Both the position numbers and the translations under genes were made by a program. The notes beneath the pieces were generated by a model. It was not told where the DNA came from. It worked only from the letters and a program-made list of their open reading frames with translations, and ran no database searches. Positions 34,675-46,032 of a DNA stretch of 64,000 nt are shown piece by piece; position 1 is the first letter of the stretch; every line of letters starts with the position of its first letter. The stretch is from assembly GCF_963678635.1 (NCBI RefSeq), contig NC_087067.1, positions 42,494,696 through 42,558,695 of the forward strand, given 5' to 3'. This DNA comes from Symsagittifera roscoffensis (Eukaryota > Xenacoelomorpha > Acoela > Convolutidae).

Positions 34675-35080
34675 AATGATCAAATTTTGCTTTCGTTCAA
34701 TTTTAATTACTTCCTAATTTTTTTCCAGCTGTCTGTTGGCTACTTTTTGTGAAGCTTCAAACGCAATCGGTCAATAACAACAAATTTTTCCTAATAAGTT
34801 TCCATACATGGGAAAAGAGCTTAGAACTTGCATGACCATGATAATCAACTTTCAAGTTGAGTATCTTGAAAAACAACGTTCACGTACTTCTTCTGTATAT
34901 TTGACTTGGATATAAAAGTGCGTCCGCGATCACCATTTGATCCAGTTTGAGCTTTGATTGAGTTGCAATGATACTTTTTCATATCCGACATTGAATAAAT
35001 TTTTGATTCGCATCATACTTTGATTTGATGATTTCAAAAAGCACATATTTAGCCAAAACAAAAAGACATTTTTGTTTCAG

Positions 35081-35426
35081 TCGTCTGAGAGTTGTGAAAT
35101 TCTTTTGTGGACGTTGTATGGACCCCCAAACCCGCCCCGCCCAACGATTGAACGACACCCAACGACGAACCCTGAACAAAGTAACGTCAGTAAACGTCAC
35201 AAACACAACTAACACCACCCGAGGAAGCCTCGCGTCCATCCGAACATTCTCGCGAGGCTCCGTCCCGCGGGACCGACATGAACAGGCGCCACCGGTGAAT
35301 CTGCTGAACTCAACTTTTCCTTCCCGCTGCTCCCGTATGATGCAACGGGATATTTCCATTCCGAAAAAACCGGCCCTCAGCGTGATCGATTCCGAAAGCA
35401 ATGAGCAAGAACAGTCCCGAATTTGA
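35081..35426 (+). CDS. CCAP/NPS-type neuropeptide receptor, terminal exon (C-tail)
   Basis: Acceptor tttttgtttcag at 35069-35080. The first base completes the Arg codon left open (CG) by the exon ending at 28927, and the frame then stays open for 114 codons to TGA at 35424-35426. It begins RLRVVKFFCGRC, a basic helix-8 continuation with cysteines suited to palmitoylation, and continues as a Thr/Asn/Ser/Arg-rich tail typical of receptor phosphorylation regions. GC content is far above the flanks. The 6.15-kb intron before it is long, so the link rests on phase, composition and position. The alternative is a separate small gene starting at the internal Met. Confidence 0.75.
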
Positions 35427-35529
35427 TAGAACGCGTTTTATTTTTTCTGTAAACTCAACTCTCACAACTCTTTCAATCAACGTGGGGTCTACTCTTTTAA
35501 CCGAAGGGCCGAATAGTCAGCATTTAAAA

Positions 35530-35535
35530 AATAAA
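35530..35535 (+). terminator. Candidate polyadenylation signal of the receptor gene
   Basis: AATAAA about 105 nt after the TGA of the tail exon. Confidence 0.4.
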
Positions 35536-37465
35536 ACATACTTGAACACTGTGTCTAACTGAAATATCACGCTGATTTCTGCACTCTTTTGAATGTTTGA
35601 AAAGTGAATGCTGATTGCGGCTACCATAACTTTGGACATTTGGTCCTTTTGGCTTGAGGGATTCTTCTATTGACAGATCAGATTTTGTTCATAGTTAGTG
35701 CTCGCTGTTTAACAAAAATGAGAGCAGTTTGTATCGAATCTTAGAAGAATCAAAAACTTTATTAATCATTTTGCGGTTCGACCAAATCAACTTTCCAGAC
35801 ACTTATGAAGAGTGATGAAACCCTAAATGGTCAAAATTTAAAAACCACGTCAAAAAGTTCTCTTTGTCAAGTTTCTGGAAATTTTGTCCAAAAGTGATTT
35901 GTAATCGATAACTGTCCATCATTTTGAGCACATACTGGCACCACAGGCACCTTCAAAAAATTTAGGATTGCTCAAAAGAAAAACGAATGGTCATACTCAA
36001 AATTTTTTTATTAAATGTTTAATTCTTTTAATTTTCAATTTGAAGGACCTATATTAGATAGCTTATGTGTTTGTTGTTAAAGAGTAATAGCGAGATATTT
36101 TTTAGCGAGAAATTTCAAAAGCATTAATTGATAAATTATAAAAACTGTTAGCGCCGATTTAGTTAATCGATTTTGTGTCTATTTTGTAAATATTATATAA
36201 CCAAAATGTGTCACTATGTAGTTTATAATACATGTTCAATTATTTGTCAAATAAAAGTTTTTGCGGAAGTACTGTTAATTGATCCAACCTTCTTATTTTA
36301 AAGACCTTCGTATTAGTAAAAAAAAACAATTTGGTTCCTACTTTCAAACAAGGTGACGGATTTTTTTTTGCTCGGGGTGGTTTTTCCGACTTTTTAACAA
36401 TTATCCAATATTTTTTGTAGTACAGAGCTTCAATTTTAAAAAAAGTTCACCTATGATGACTTTTTGTTAAGTAATAGGGGTTTAAATAATTTCAATTTGG
36501 TCAATTTGGTCCGTTTGTTCGAGTGAACTCGGTCGAAACATAAAATGAACGCCTCAACCCGCGATTGAACATCTGCGTTTTTTAATTTAGTAGTCATACA
36601 ATTTAGAAAATTTAATTTAGAAAACTAGTCATACAATTCAATTATTTGCTGCTGGGGTCTGTTTGTTTATTCTGTCCAACTTCCATATTTCCACATTTTT
36701 ATTGAAATTTTTAAAAATCTTGGCTAGAGTTATAAGATTCGAGAGCAAAAATTTTTGGTCACAACTTTGAATAGATTCATAAATAGCCGAAGTGATTAAA
36801 ATAGAGACTGATTGGTAAAAAATTCAATTTTATTGTGAATAAGTAGCAGAGTTTTGCCCAGACCACAAAAATTAGAAAAAAAAATCTAGAATAAAAAAGT
36901 TGACCACCTTTTTATCTGCAAAATTTTGGGTTTGCTAGAAATCGCCTCAAGAAACAAATTAACGCCTTCATATTACTCAATCAAGTGCTTTTTGAGCTTT
37001 GTTCTGTGCTGATAGATTGATTTTGCAAATTTACAAAATTTGAGCGGTATAAAAAAGAAGACCCCACTGCTGTATCAATAAGAACATTGGGGTAAAATCT
37101 AAAAGGATCTCTAACGCATCATAATCAGACCTGGGAGTTATGACGGAAAAAGGCCAAAATTTGGAGTTTTTTAAAAGGTCCTGCAAAAGCCAAAACTTGC
37201 CAATCAACCAAAAATCTTGTACAGATTGAAGCAAAACTGCTTTTAATAGGGCCCGTGTCAAAATCCCAGACGTATGTCTAGACTCCGAAGGTCACGCCGC
37301 GTCCAAATCCACAATTTTATATTTCATTCGGGCCTGGATTCGGACAATGGCTGCGCTTTTACAGTTGCGGCGCCAGTCTTTGGGTCACGCTGGTCGCGTC
37401 GTCTACGCCCTGGTTGCAAAGCTTGCGACGGTTTTTGAAGAAAAACTGGTGTTGGTGTTTGCATA
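35536..37465. other. Intergenic region after the receptor gene
   Basis: No gene recognised. 36345-36570 has a partial R1 body (GGTGACGG, TTGCTCGGGGTGGTTTTT, GGGGTTTAAAT blocks) in plus orientation; the remainder is AT-rich unique sequence. Confidence 0.45.
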
Positions 37466-37600
37466 GTTCTTTTGTCCGACCCCGCTCTAAAAACGACACT
37501 AATTTGAGGAAGAAAGTTTTTTTTGCAGTTTTTTATGAATGTGGTTGGAAATTTGTGTGCTATTTGCACAGCAACCGACTATTTTTCATGTTTTGTTTTT
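37466..37600 (+). repeat. R3 hairpin-ended repeat, 3' end copy
   Basis: AAAAACGACACTAATTTGAGG, then GTTGGAAATTTG, then the short inverted repeat TGTGCTATTTGCACA and GCAACCGACTATT. The same order occurs at 54895-54998 with better preserved GTCGGAACATT. Confidence 0.5.
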
Positions 37601-38379
37601 TTTTTTGCCTAAACTGAGCACTCTCGGGTCGAATAAAGTTGAATTTATTATCATTTGATCTAATTAGTCAAGATGTTTTTTTAATTGATTCGATGGAAAT
37701 GTAATCATTTTCAGTTGATTTGCTCAAAAGGTAAGACGAACAGTGCAGCACAAGAAACAGTCTGAAGCACCTTGAAGAGATTTTTCAAAGCGTAAAGTTG
37801 TTCAGATAAGTTTTGATATGTTGATAATTTTCTGATAAGTTTTTTTGAAAAAAGTCGAAAAGTCGTAAAAATGCATAGCAGCCAAAACTAACTAAATAAC
37901 TTAACACATTGCCCCAGATAGAAATTTGATTGCCTACAAAAGTTTCTAGGGTCAACTTGGTTTGTCCGCAAAACTTTGCGCAATCTCTAACAAGGTGATT
38001 AAATCTACATGTAATCTACATCTTTATTTAAATCTGTTTTCTTGCTCATTTTAATGTTCTCTTATCAAGTTTTTGGATGCTTCAAACTCAAAATCAATAA
38101 AATCAACCTTCTTCAAAATCAAAATCAACAAAATCAACCTCAAAATCAATTTGTCAAACTAACCCTATGATCTGAGAACAGTAAAGTTCAATAATTGCGG
38201 ACCAAATCTGAACTGGATTTTCAAATGGACAAAACTGCTGCTCCAACTCTAGCCGAAATAGATAAAAAAGTTCATGTTTATGTGAATTTCTTCTCCACAT
38301 AAAATTGAATCCCTAAATAACTACTTTCAATTTTGACCAACTAACTCGCATCCAAATCAAGCCTATCATAAAACGCCAA
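37601..38379. other. Non-genic AT-rich sequence
   Basis: No gene seen. 38090-38160 holds a short imperfect direct repeat of AATCAACCTTCTTCAAAATCAA type. Confidence 0.4.
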
Positions 38380-38534
38380 CAAGACTCCTTGTATCAGGGA
38401 AAAGCCTTGAGTGTTTCGCCTGTCCGCTATTTTGTCGCCTTGTAATGGTAGGAATGATATATCACATTAAAACCCTTCAATCTTCATTCAAATGACCCTA
38501 AACAAATTTCAAAAAGTTGTCCCGGTGTCGAAAA
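38380..38534 (-). repeat. R-family hairpin end joined to an R3-like body
   Basis: AACAAGACTCCTTGTATCAGGGAAAAGCC (R1-like, hairpin decayed), then GTTTCGCCTGTCC. It continues GGAATGATATATCAC and TTCATTCAAATGA, which appear reversed in the R3 copy at 39825-40500. Confidence 0.45.
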
Positions 38535-38893
38535 AAAGCTGGCTGGAAATTTTTGAGTTTTAGTTTTTTTGCGCGAAATTGAAGCAAGCGAGCAGACGTA
38601 GCGAATAATTTTTTTAGGGCGCCTTCAGCGCCAATATTTTGAGGAGGGAGCGAACGCCGAAAAAACGCAATTTTTTTTTTGAACATTTTCCAAAAAGTGC
38701 CTAAAAGCGCCTTTTTTTGGCCTGTTTTTCAAAAAAAATCTGCGGCGCAGAAAATTTGATCAAAAGGGGTCTATTTAGTGATTTGGGAGAGCTCAGAAAG
38801 TCAAATTGGTCGACCTGAAAAAAGGTCGACAAAATTTTCGAAATTTTTTTGAAAACCCTTTCACCCCTCGAGAAAATCCTAGATCCGCCCCTG
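38535..38893. repeat. Family I repeat, copy with intact CCGCCCCTG end
   Basis: The right end reads CTCGAGAAAATCCTAGATCC then GCCCCTG, the inverted form of the CAGGGGCGGATCTAGGATTT terminus. Internal blocks GCGCCAATATTTTGAGG, GGGAGAGCTCAGAAAG and GGTCGACCTGAAAAAAGGTC are shared with the other copies. Confidence 0.55.
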
Positions 38894-39249
38894 TTTAGAG
38901 CAAGACGAATTGATATCAATCAGATGGTATAAAAAATCCGTCAAAAACTGTTAGACTTGAGAAAAGGTCTGAAATTTTCTGAGAGAAAAACAAGTAGCAC
39001 AAATTTTTGAAGACAATCTTTGAAACTCATCAGTTATTAACTCGAATTGGATTGCGTGTGACGGGGCAAGGTGAGTTTTTCAAATGAAAGAATCTTCGAT
39101 TTGTGTAAGGGCATTTAACACAAAGTTATTTAACACTTTGTTTAACACAAACTAATCAAACTTCCTGAAGGACAGTCGGAACAATCAGGGCTTCGAAAGA
39201 TTTTAAGCTTATTGTTACGGTTTGAAAAACCGCCAGAGCTTTTTCCCAG

Positions 39250-39708
39250 ATTGCTGAACTCGGAGATTTAATTGAACGAAGCAGAAATGCCCAAGCAGCT
39301 CTATATTCCTAACGAAGATGGAGTTTTCGAATCACCCCTCGGAAGTTACGACCAAACTGCAGAGAAATGGTCGACCATGGTCGATTTTTTAGAGGATGTT
39401 TTCACCAAAATGCATCCAAACAGTAAAATAACTGAAGCAAAAACTGGCCGAGTTATAAGTTACAGTCATTTATTCGCTTCAGGACAAAATATAGCCAAGC
39501 AGCTTCGAGAATCGGGAGTTGCTGATCGGACTATATTACACATGGTCGGCGAAAACTGTCTTGATTGGTTGGCAGTTCTGATTGGCTCTCATTTGAGTGA
39601 TTGCATAATAGCGGCTACCCATCCGAACTCGCCGTGGCCCGAGGTTGATCGGAACATACGGACGACTTGTTCCACGGTTCTAGTGATGACCAGAAAGTGT
39701 TATGAAAA
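39250..39708 (+). CDS. Acyl-CoA synthetase / 4CL-luciferase-type ANL enzyme, exon 1
   Basis: The exon starts after a ctttttcccag acceptor (AG at 39248-39249). The first ATG of the frame is at 39287, 37 nt in; no upstream in-frame ATG exists in the exon. Residues 1-140 form the N-terminal part of an AMP-forming ligase, ending at a GTGAGT donor in phase 2. Recognisable family features are the SYSHLFASGQNIAKQL segment (the substrate-domain helix) and VLIGSHLSDCIIAATHPNSP (the strand-turn before the first nucleotide-binding region). It joins in frame to the exon at 40556. Confidence 0.85.
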
Positions 39709-39824
39709 GTGAGTTTTTTATTTCTTTCAGTGAGAATCCTTATTGAAGAAATGGTTTTGTATAAATTTGAGATTTAACAATTCAAATAAAATTACAAACT
39801 TACGAAATAATTACTTAACAATAT

Positions 39825-40500
39825 CAAGCAGCGCAGAATGATCAGACCATGTTTTGAAAAAAATACATGAAGAAAATTCGTCCATTTTTTTAAATTAGTG
39901 TTGTTTCTTAGGCGTGGTGTAAAAAAAGGATCTGAATAGAACCTGAAATTTAAGTATATTTGATAGTCACAATAAAATAAGGAAACCATGCAACGGTTTT
40001 TGTCAGAAAATGACAAAAAAACTAACAAAATTCAAAAAATAAATTTCAAAAATTTATTTCAATTGTTGCAGAAATTGTTTTGAAGTTCTGTTATTTCAAA
40101 AATGGCGCTAAAAAACTTCAGTCGCTCGCAATCAAACTAAAACTCAAAATTTTCCAGCCAGCTTTTTTCGACACGGACAACTTTTTTAAATTCTTTTTAG
40201 TATCATTTGAATGAAGATTAAAGGGTTTTAACGTGATATATCATTCCCTCAATTACAATGATCATTCGTGGTAATTTTTTTGGTTGAAAAACAAAATAAG
40301 CCGGCTCGCTCACCTTATTTGTTCGAAATTAGACCAAAAGTTAAAATTTTCAAACAGGTTTTTCTCTAAACGGAGAAAAATTTTTCAAATTTTTTTTGTT
40401 CAAATCACGACTGAACGTGCTTTAATTTCATATATTATTCCACCCCTGCCTCCCAACTTTTGTGCCCTCCTTATTCAGATGGTCGAAATTACAAGTTTTA
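39825..40500 (-). repeat. R3 repeat copy inside the ANL intron
   Basis: AAGCAGCGCAGAATGATCAGACC at the left (hairpin decayed), a middle with GGCGTGGTGTAAAAAAAGGATCTGA, and GATATATCATTCC and GGTCGAAATTACAAG at the right. The same order occurs at 56505-56950. It makes up most of the 847-bp intron. Confidence 0.6.
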
Positions 40501-40555
40501 ATAACTGTCATAAGACTACTGCTTCAAAAAAATAACGAAAACTACTTAATTATAG

Positions 40556-41783
40556 ATTTTCGAAGGAAATTGATCATGCGTTTCTCACAAGTGTAATCAT
40601 AACAGACGCTTCTGGAAATGGCGATACCTTCGAACTCAAGCTCACATCTATTCCTTGCGAGCAAAAATCGGAACCTCAATACGACAAAAGCGAACTAGTC
40701 GGAGTTTGCCAAATGCTTCTTTCTTCTGGAACTTCCGGATCACCGAAAGCAATTAGAGTAAGTCCGAGAATGATAATGAACTCTGGCATTATCACTTCTG
40801 CAAAGGGCGTTTTATCGTGCTCTAAAAATGATGTTTCGTTGGTCGCACAGCCGTTAGCGCACGCTGGAGGGCAAAACTTTGCCTTTCTTGCGGTGGCGTT
40901 CAACGGTCCGGACCTGTTAGTCACTGATTACCCGGGAACTACTGGGCTGCTAGAGATGCTGCAAAAGTACAAACTGACTCACATTTTTGCGGTGCCAGCG
41001 GTTGTAAATGCGATGGCAAAAGTCCACGATCTGGAAACTTACGACTTGTCGTCTTTGAAGTGTTTGATGATAGGCGGGTCGACACCAAACTTCGAAATGA
41101 TCCAGCAGATTATGAAAAGATCTAACGTGACGTCATTTACGGCCAAGAATGTTTTCGGAATTTCGGAATGTGCTAATGCTATTTTTATTTCTAATGATTT
41201 CTTGGAAAGCTCTGCAGATTCTGTGGGCGTTTCACTTCCAAGTATTTCGTTCAAGATTGTTGACCTTGAAAACAGATCAAAAGTAATAACAGAACCAAAT
41301 ATTGAGGGCGAATTGCTTCTTAAGCAGTTCTATCCACACTTGTTGTATTTCAATGACCCAAAGAAAACGGCCGATTCTTTAACTGAAGATGGATTTTACA
41401 CAACAGGTGATTTTGCACGACTCGACGAGACTTTCAATCTGTATATATGCGGCCGAATCAAAGATGTCGTGAAATACAGAGGCTTCTCGGTTTCGCCAGC
41501 CGAAATCGAAGAAGTATTGATGGAAAATGATTTAATTGATGATTGCTCAGTGGTTGCAAAACCAGATGAAAAATGTTTCGAAATTCCGGTTGCTTTTGTG
41601 GTTCTTTCAGATAAAGGCAAAGCAAAAACAGAAGAAGAGACTTCGAAAGAGTTGATTGAATTTGTTGCAAAGTCAGTTGCAGAGCATAAACAACTGCGAG
41701 GCGTTTATGTCATTGACAAGATTCCGAGAAATGGAAATGGTAAAATATTGAAAAGAGAACTGAGGGGTGCATTACTGAAATAA
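40556..41783 (+). CDS. Acyl-CoA synthetase / 4CL-luciferase-type ANL enzyme, exon 2
   Basis: Completes the 549-residue enzyme; such enzymes activate a carboxylic acid with ATP to an acyl-adenylate and pass it on, usually to CoA. Visible motifs: the P-loop SSGTSGSPK (residues 197-205), FGISE in the YGxTE position (342-346), TGD (424-426; its Asp binds the ribose), GRIKD hinge (about 440-444), YRGFSVSPAEIEE, and the C-terminal catalytic Lys in NGNGK (about 537). Length is standard for 4-coumarate-CoA-ligase/luciferase/ACSF-type proteins. It ends ALLK, without the SKL-type peroxisomal signal common in that group, so the location is unclear. The substrate cannot be told from sequence. TAA ends at 41783. 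Confidence 0.93.
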
Positions 41784-41849
41784 TGTCATCCAAAAAAACT
41801 ATACATAAAATATGATATAAAAGAATTATTTAATTGAGATACATATAAA

Positions 41850-41855
41850 AATAAA
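41850..41855 (+). terminator. Candidate polyadenylation signal of the ANL gene
   Basis: AATAAA 67 nt after the stop codon of the ANL gene. Confidence 0.5.
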
Positions 41856-42264
41856 CAGAGAAACAGAGCAAATACAACAAATGTACGCAGATAATGTCCC
41901 GATCGCAGTAATCATTGCAGGAAAACTACATTAATAATTTTGATTTTCCAAACCAAATTGAAGTTTTTAAAAATTTTCTGCTGTTTTTTTCTCAGCAGTG
42001 GGAAGGTCGCGCGTCAGGTAATAAGTAGTGTCAAAATGAAAAAATAAAAATAAAAAAATTATTTGAAGTGAAAAAACTTGAAAAATGTATTTTTTTTTTA
42101 CTTTTTCCACTCTTCAACTCAACGTTTGTCAAAAGTTCACAGTCAGTGTAATTCCGTTCTAATCATGAGTTAAAAGATTTCAGTGTGATATTACGCTCTA
42201 TCCCATCTGATTTTTGTTTTGTTGTATTATCTGATTTTGCGTCTTTGCGTTAAAAAGCACATGC

Positions 42265-42269
42265 AGAGG

Positions 42270-42333
<64 letters not shown>

Positions 42334-42390
42334 ACGAGAGAGAGGAGAAAGAGAGAGAGAGAGAGAAAAGAGAGAGAGAGAGAGAGAGAG

Positions 42391-42423
<33 letters not shown>
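42265..42423. repeat. (GA)n microsatellite, ~160 bp
   Basis: Almost pure GA with occasional AA or GG interruptions. An open frame through it gives only Arg/Glu repeats and is not a gene. Confidence 0.98.
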
Positions 42424-42425
<2 letters not shown>

Positions 42426-42828
42426 TTTTTTTTGTCGTCGGGTAGTTATGGAAAACTGCGTATGAAACTGCGTTAAACTAAACTAAAAATCAATCACACA
42501 ACCCATACTGGAATTTTGTCAATAACAATCGATTATATCGGATTTTTAATGACAAAAATATTGGACAAAATAATTGATTATAGATGCCAGTTTTAAAACC
42601 TAAATGCTTTTTTATTGGGCTATGACGATTGTCTAAAACAAAAAAAAATTCCAGCATAATTGTGTTTTTTCTATAAAAATTAATTGGTGGAGTGTTAGGC
42701 GGAGGGGGGGTTTAAGAGGAGGGGTAAGTGAGAGGTAGGTGGGAGGGAGTACAAATACTAGGTGGCGGTTAAAATGAGAGTGGGTAAAGATGTTGAGTTT
42801 ACGCTGAGAAGCCCCCCTCCTCCAGCCA

Positions 42829-43029
42829 CATTACGATGCCAAACTGTGAATTTGAGCATTGTAAGCGGATTCTGCAGCAAGGACGCTCCTTTTGATCTTC
42901 TTTTGTTCTTTAATTTCTTTTGATCTTTCCGACAAAATTTTTACATGTTCAAAGACTTGTCTCTGGAATCCAGGAACATACAGACACAAAATTGTGCGCC
43001 TATCCAGTGCACAGTTTGGCCTCGTAATG
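42829..43029. mobile_element. ~200-bp MITE, family D copy 4
   Basis: Starts CATTACGATGCCAAACTGTG and ends CACAGTTTGGCCTCGTAATG, the clearest terminal inverted repeats of the family; 201 bp, no coding capacity. It lies directly before the 650-bp array, as copies 1 and 2 lie next to AT-palindrome clusters. Confidence 0.8.
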
Positions 43030-43040
43030 CACCCCCTTCA

Positions 43041-44980
43041 CCTCAATCATTAAAAGCTCTCTCCCACCATTCAACAATTGAACCCCCACCCCTTACTTCA
43101 ACGTTAGTAGGGGTAGTGGGCGAATTATAGGAAAAGTTGCACTGCCAAATTGAATAAGCGGAGAAAATTAATTAGTTCAAAAAATTACGTGAAAAACAAG
43201 ATTTTACACAATGTAAGACGTAAAAACTGCACTAAACAGAAAACGAAAACAAAATAACTCTCGAAAAAATTTGCAAATTTCATCAATAAACCCAGAAAAA
43301 AAACTCATTATAATCGATTATAATGGAATAAATAGATACAAAAAATTTGGGGGTTATAATTCATTTTTAATCAATTAAGATCGATTATATTTGAATTTTA
43401 TTGAGACTGAAATTGAAAATCCAATATACTCGATCAATATCCATGAAAATCCAGTGCGGGAGTTATATGCACTTTTAAAGGTTTGACAATAGAATGTGAG
43501 AAAGGAAACTGCATTTGATGTTTTCAATACAAAAAAAAGTTTGCAAAACTGAAATAAAGAAACTAAACTTGACAAAATTACAAAAATTCAATAAATTTGA
43601 AAAAACGGTAGTTTGGCTTAGCTAAATGTAAGAAGGAAAAGTTTTAGCTTTCATGCTCTCATTTCAATCATTTAATACTCCCCATTCAACAATTGAACAC
43701 CCTCTCCCCCCTACTTCAATGTGAGGGGGAGTAGTTGGTAAATGATGATTTCTTACTGTGGCGATGTTAAAAAACAGTTATACAAAAAGTTATACTGCCA
43801 AATTGAAAAAGTAGAGAAAATTTTACATTAAGAAATATTATGTGAAAAATTAAAATTTATAAAGTGTAAGATGTAGCAACTGCACTAAACACTGAAAAAA
43901 AATTTGCAAATTTCATCAATAAACTCTGATGAAACCCAATATAATCGATTTTAATGAATTATAATGATATACAAAATATTGGGATTATAATTCATTTTTA
44001 ATCAAAATAGGTCGATTATATTTGGTTTTTATTGGGACTAAAATTGAAAATCTAATGTAGTCGATCATTATCCGCGAAAATCCATTGCGGAAATTTCATG
44101 CACTTTTGACAATGGAATGTGAGAAGAAAAATTGTATGTGATGTTTTCATTACAGAAAAAAAAAACGTTTGCAAAATTAAAGTAACGAAACTCAACTAGG
44201 CAAAATATTGAAAATTTAATCACTATTTCGAAAACTTGATATATATTTTTAAAAAATGGAAATTTGGCTTAGCTGAACTTAAGACGGAAAAGTTTCAGCT
44301 TTCATGCTCTCATTTCAACCATTAAATACTCCCCATTCAACAATTGATCCCCCACCCCCTTACTTCGACGCGAGGGGAGATTAGTTGGCGAATGGTTATT
44401 TCTTACTATGGTGATGTTAAAAAACAATAAGATAAAAAGTTATACTGCCAAATTGAAAAGTAGAGGAAATTTAACATTATGAAATATTATGTGAAAAAAA
44501 AATTATGCAAAGTAAGATGTAACAACTGCACTAAACAAGAAATGAAAACAAAACAACTCTGAAAAAAAATTGCAATTTTCATCAATAAACTCTGCAAAAA
44601 TCCATTATAATCGATTATAATGCGTTAATTGATTTAAAAAATATTGTGATTATAATCCATTTTTAATCAATTAAAATCGATTATATTTGAGTTTTATTGA
44701 GACTGAAATCGAAAATCCACTAGATTTGATTAATATCTATGAAAATCCAGTGCGGGAGTTATGAGTTATATGTACTTTTAAAGGTTTGATAATAAAATGT
44801 GAAAAAGGAAACTGTATTTCATGTTTTCAAAACAAAAAAACGTTTACAAAGTTAAGGTAACTACACTCAATTAGACAAAGTAACAAAAATTTAATCTTTG
44901 TTTCAAAAAATTGTTAACAAATTTTAAAAAATGTAGTTTGGTTTAGTAAACTTAAAAAAAAAGATTTCATGCTTTGAGCG
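43041..44980. repeat. ~650-bp tandem array, three diverged units
   Basis: The landmark ACTGCCAAATTGAA occurs at 43141, 43794 and 44444 (spacing about 650). Each unit has CATTCAACAATTGA with a C-rich block, an AT palindrome cluster (TTATAATCGATTATAATG), GAAAATCCAGTGCGGGAGTTAT and TAGTTTGGCTTAG. Similar blocks (AATCGATTATAATG, CTCCGGTGCGGGTTATAATCAA) occur in the 7.6-10.4 kb duplication, so both loci share a source. Confidence 0.85.
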
Positions 44981-45301
44981 ATAAAATACTACGAGAACAA
45001 GAGCTCTTCTTACTCCCATTTTTAAAATAACAGAATGTTTGTATATTAATCTTCTCTAAGCACTAAATTAGTATCTCAGTGAAAAAAAAACGTTTTCATT
45101 CTGACGCAAATTAGAAATTTCAAAGGCGAAAAACATTCTGGTGGAAATAATTTCGGCTACATGTAATAAGAGTTTGGCTTTTTGATGCTTTTTTGTTAGA
45201 CTATTAAAAAAAATTCTTCGTTGCCCCTCCAAAAATTGTTCCGATTTTAAAAATGTGGAAAAAAATTTTGTTTTCGAGTGAGTTTTAGCTTTATTGTTTT
45301 A

Positions 45302-46032
45302 CAGTGTTGATTTAAATTAACCGGACAAAACGCGTTATACTTAAAATTTAAAACGCATTTTTCTCAAATTGGGTTGAGTTTAGGTGAAAACTTATGAAGA
45401 CAAAACTTGCTTAGAATTTTAGCAGAATTAATATGGTGTAATTTTTTTTGCAAAATTCGGGTCCAAATTTTTACCCCAAAAATGGGTCATTTTGGCTTTT
45501 CTTAGTTAATCAAAAATTACGCCAAAAATACCCAGTCGATCACAGACATAATTATATCAAAGTGAGCCCCTTACGTAGCCCAACAAACTTTAAGAAGGGT
45601 ATTTTCTCCAAAAAAAATTGCATGATGTTTGAAAATTGTTTTTAAATAAAAAGTTGGTATTTTGTATAGTAAAAATGACCTTTTTTGTCTATCAAACAAA
45701 AATTAGTTAACTTATACAATGTTTTGGAGAATCTACCCTAAAAAAGTTTGTTGGGCTACGTAAGGGGCTCACTTTGATATAATTATGTCTGTGGTCGACT
45801 GGGTATTTTTGGCGTAATTTTTGATTAACTAAGAAAAGCCAAAATGACCCATTTTTGGGGTAAAAACTTAGACCCGAATTTTGCAAAACAAATTACACCA
45901 TATCAATTCTGCTAAAATTCTAAGCAAGTTTTGTCTTCATAAGTTTTCACCTAAACTCAACCCAATTTGAGAAAAATGCGTTTTAAATTTCATGTTTAAC
46001 GCGTTTTGTCCGGTTAATTTAAATCAGCACTG
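45302..46032. mobile_element. Mariner/Tc1-type MITE with ~300-bp inverted arms
   Basis: A 731-bp element starting CAGTGTTGATTTAAATTAAC and ending in the complement (GTTAATTTAAATCAGCACTG), with TA on both sides (45300-45301 and 46033-46034). TA flanks and a CAGTG terminus are typical of Tc1/mariner elements. The arms (about 45302-45600 and 45740-46032) are highly similar along their length. The ~140-bp loop is AT-rich. There is no transposase. Frames inside it are not genes. Confidence 0.85.

Noticed and set aside
35118-35426. Independent small gene starting at the internal ATG of the terminal exon
   Set aside because: The exact phase match and the basic, cysteine-bearing start before that ATG fit a receptor tail better, though it cannot be excluded without transcript data.
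42219-42476. An 85-codon Arg/Glu-rich frame
   Set aside because: It is the (GA)n microsatellite read in one frame.
43041-44980. CRISPR-like array
   Set aside because: Repeat units are ~650 bp and diverged, with no short direct repeats and spacers, in a clearly animal sequence.
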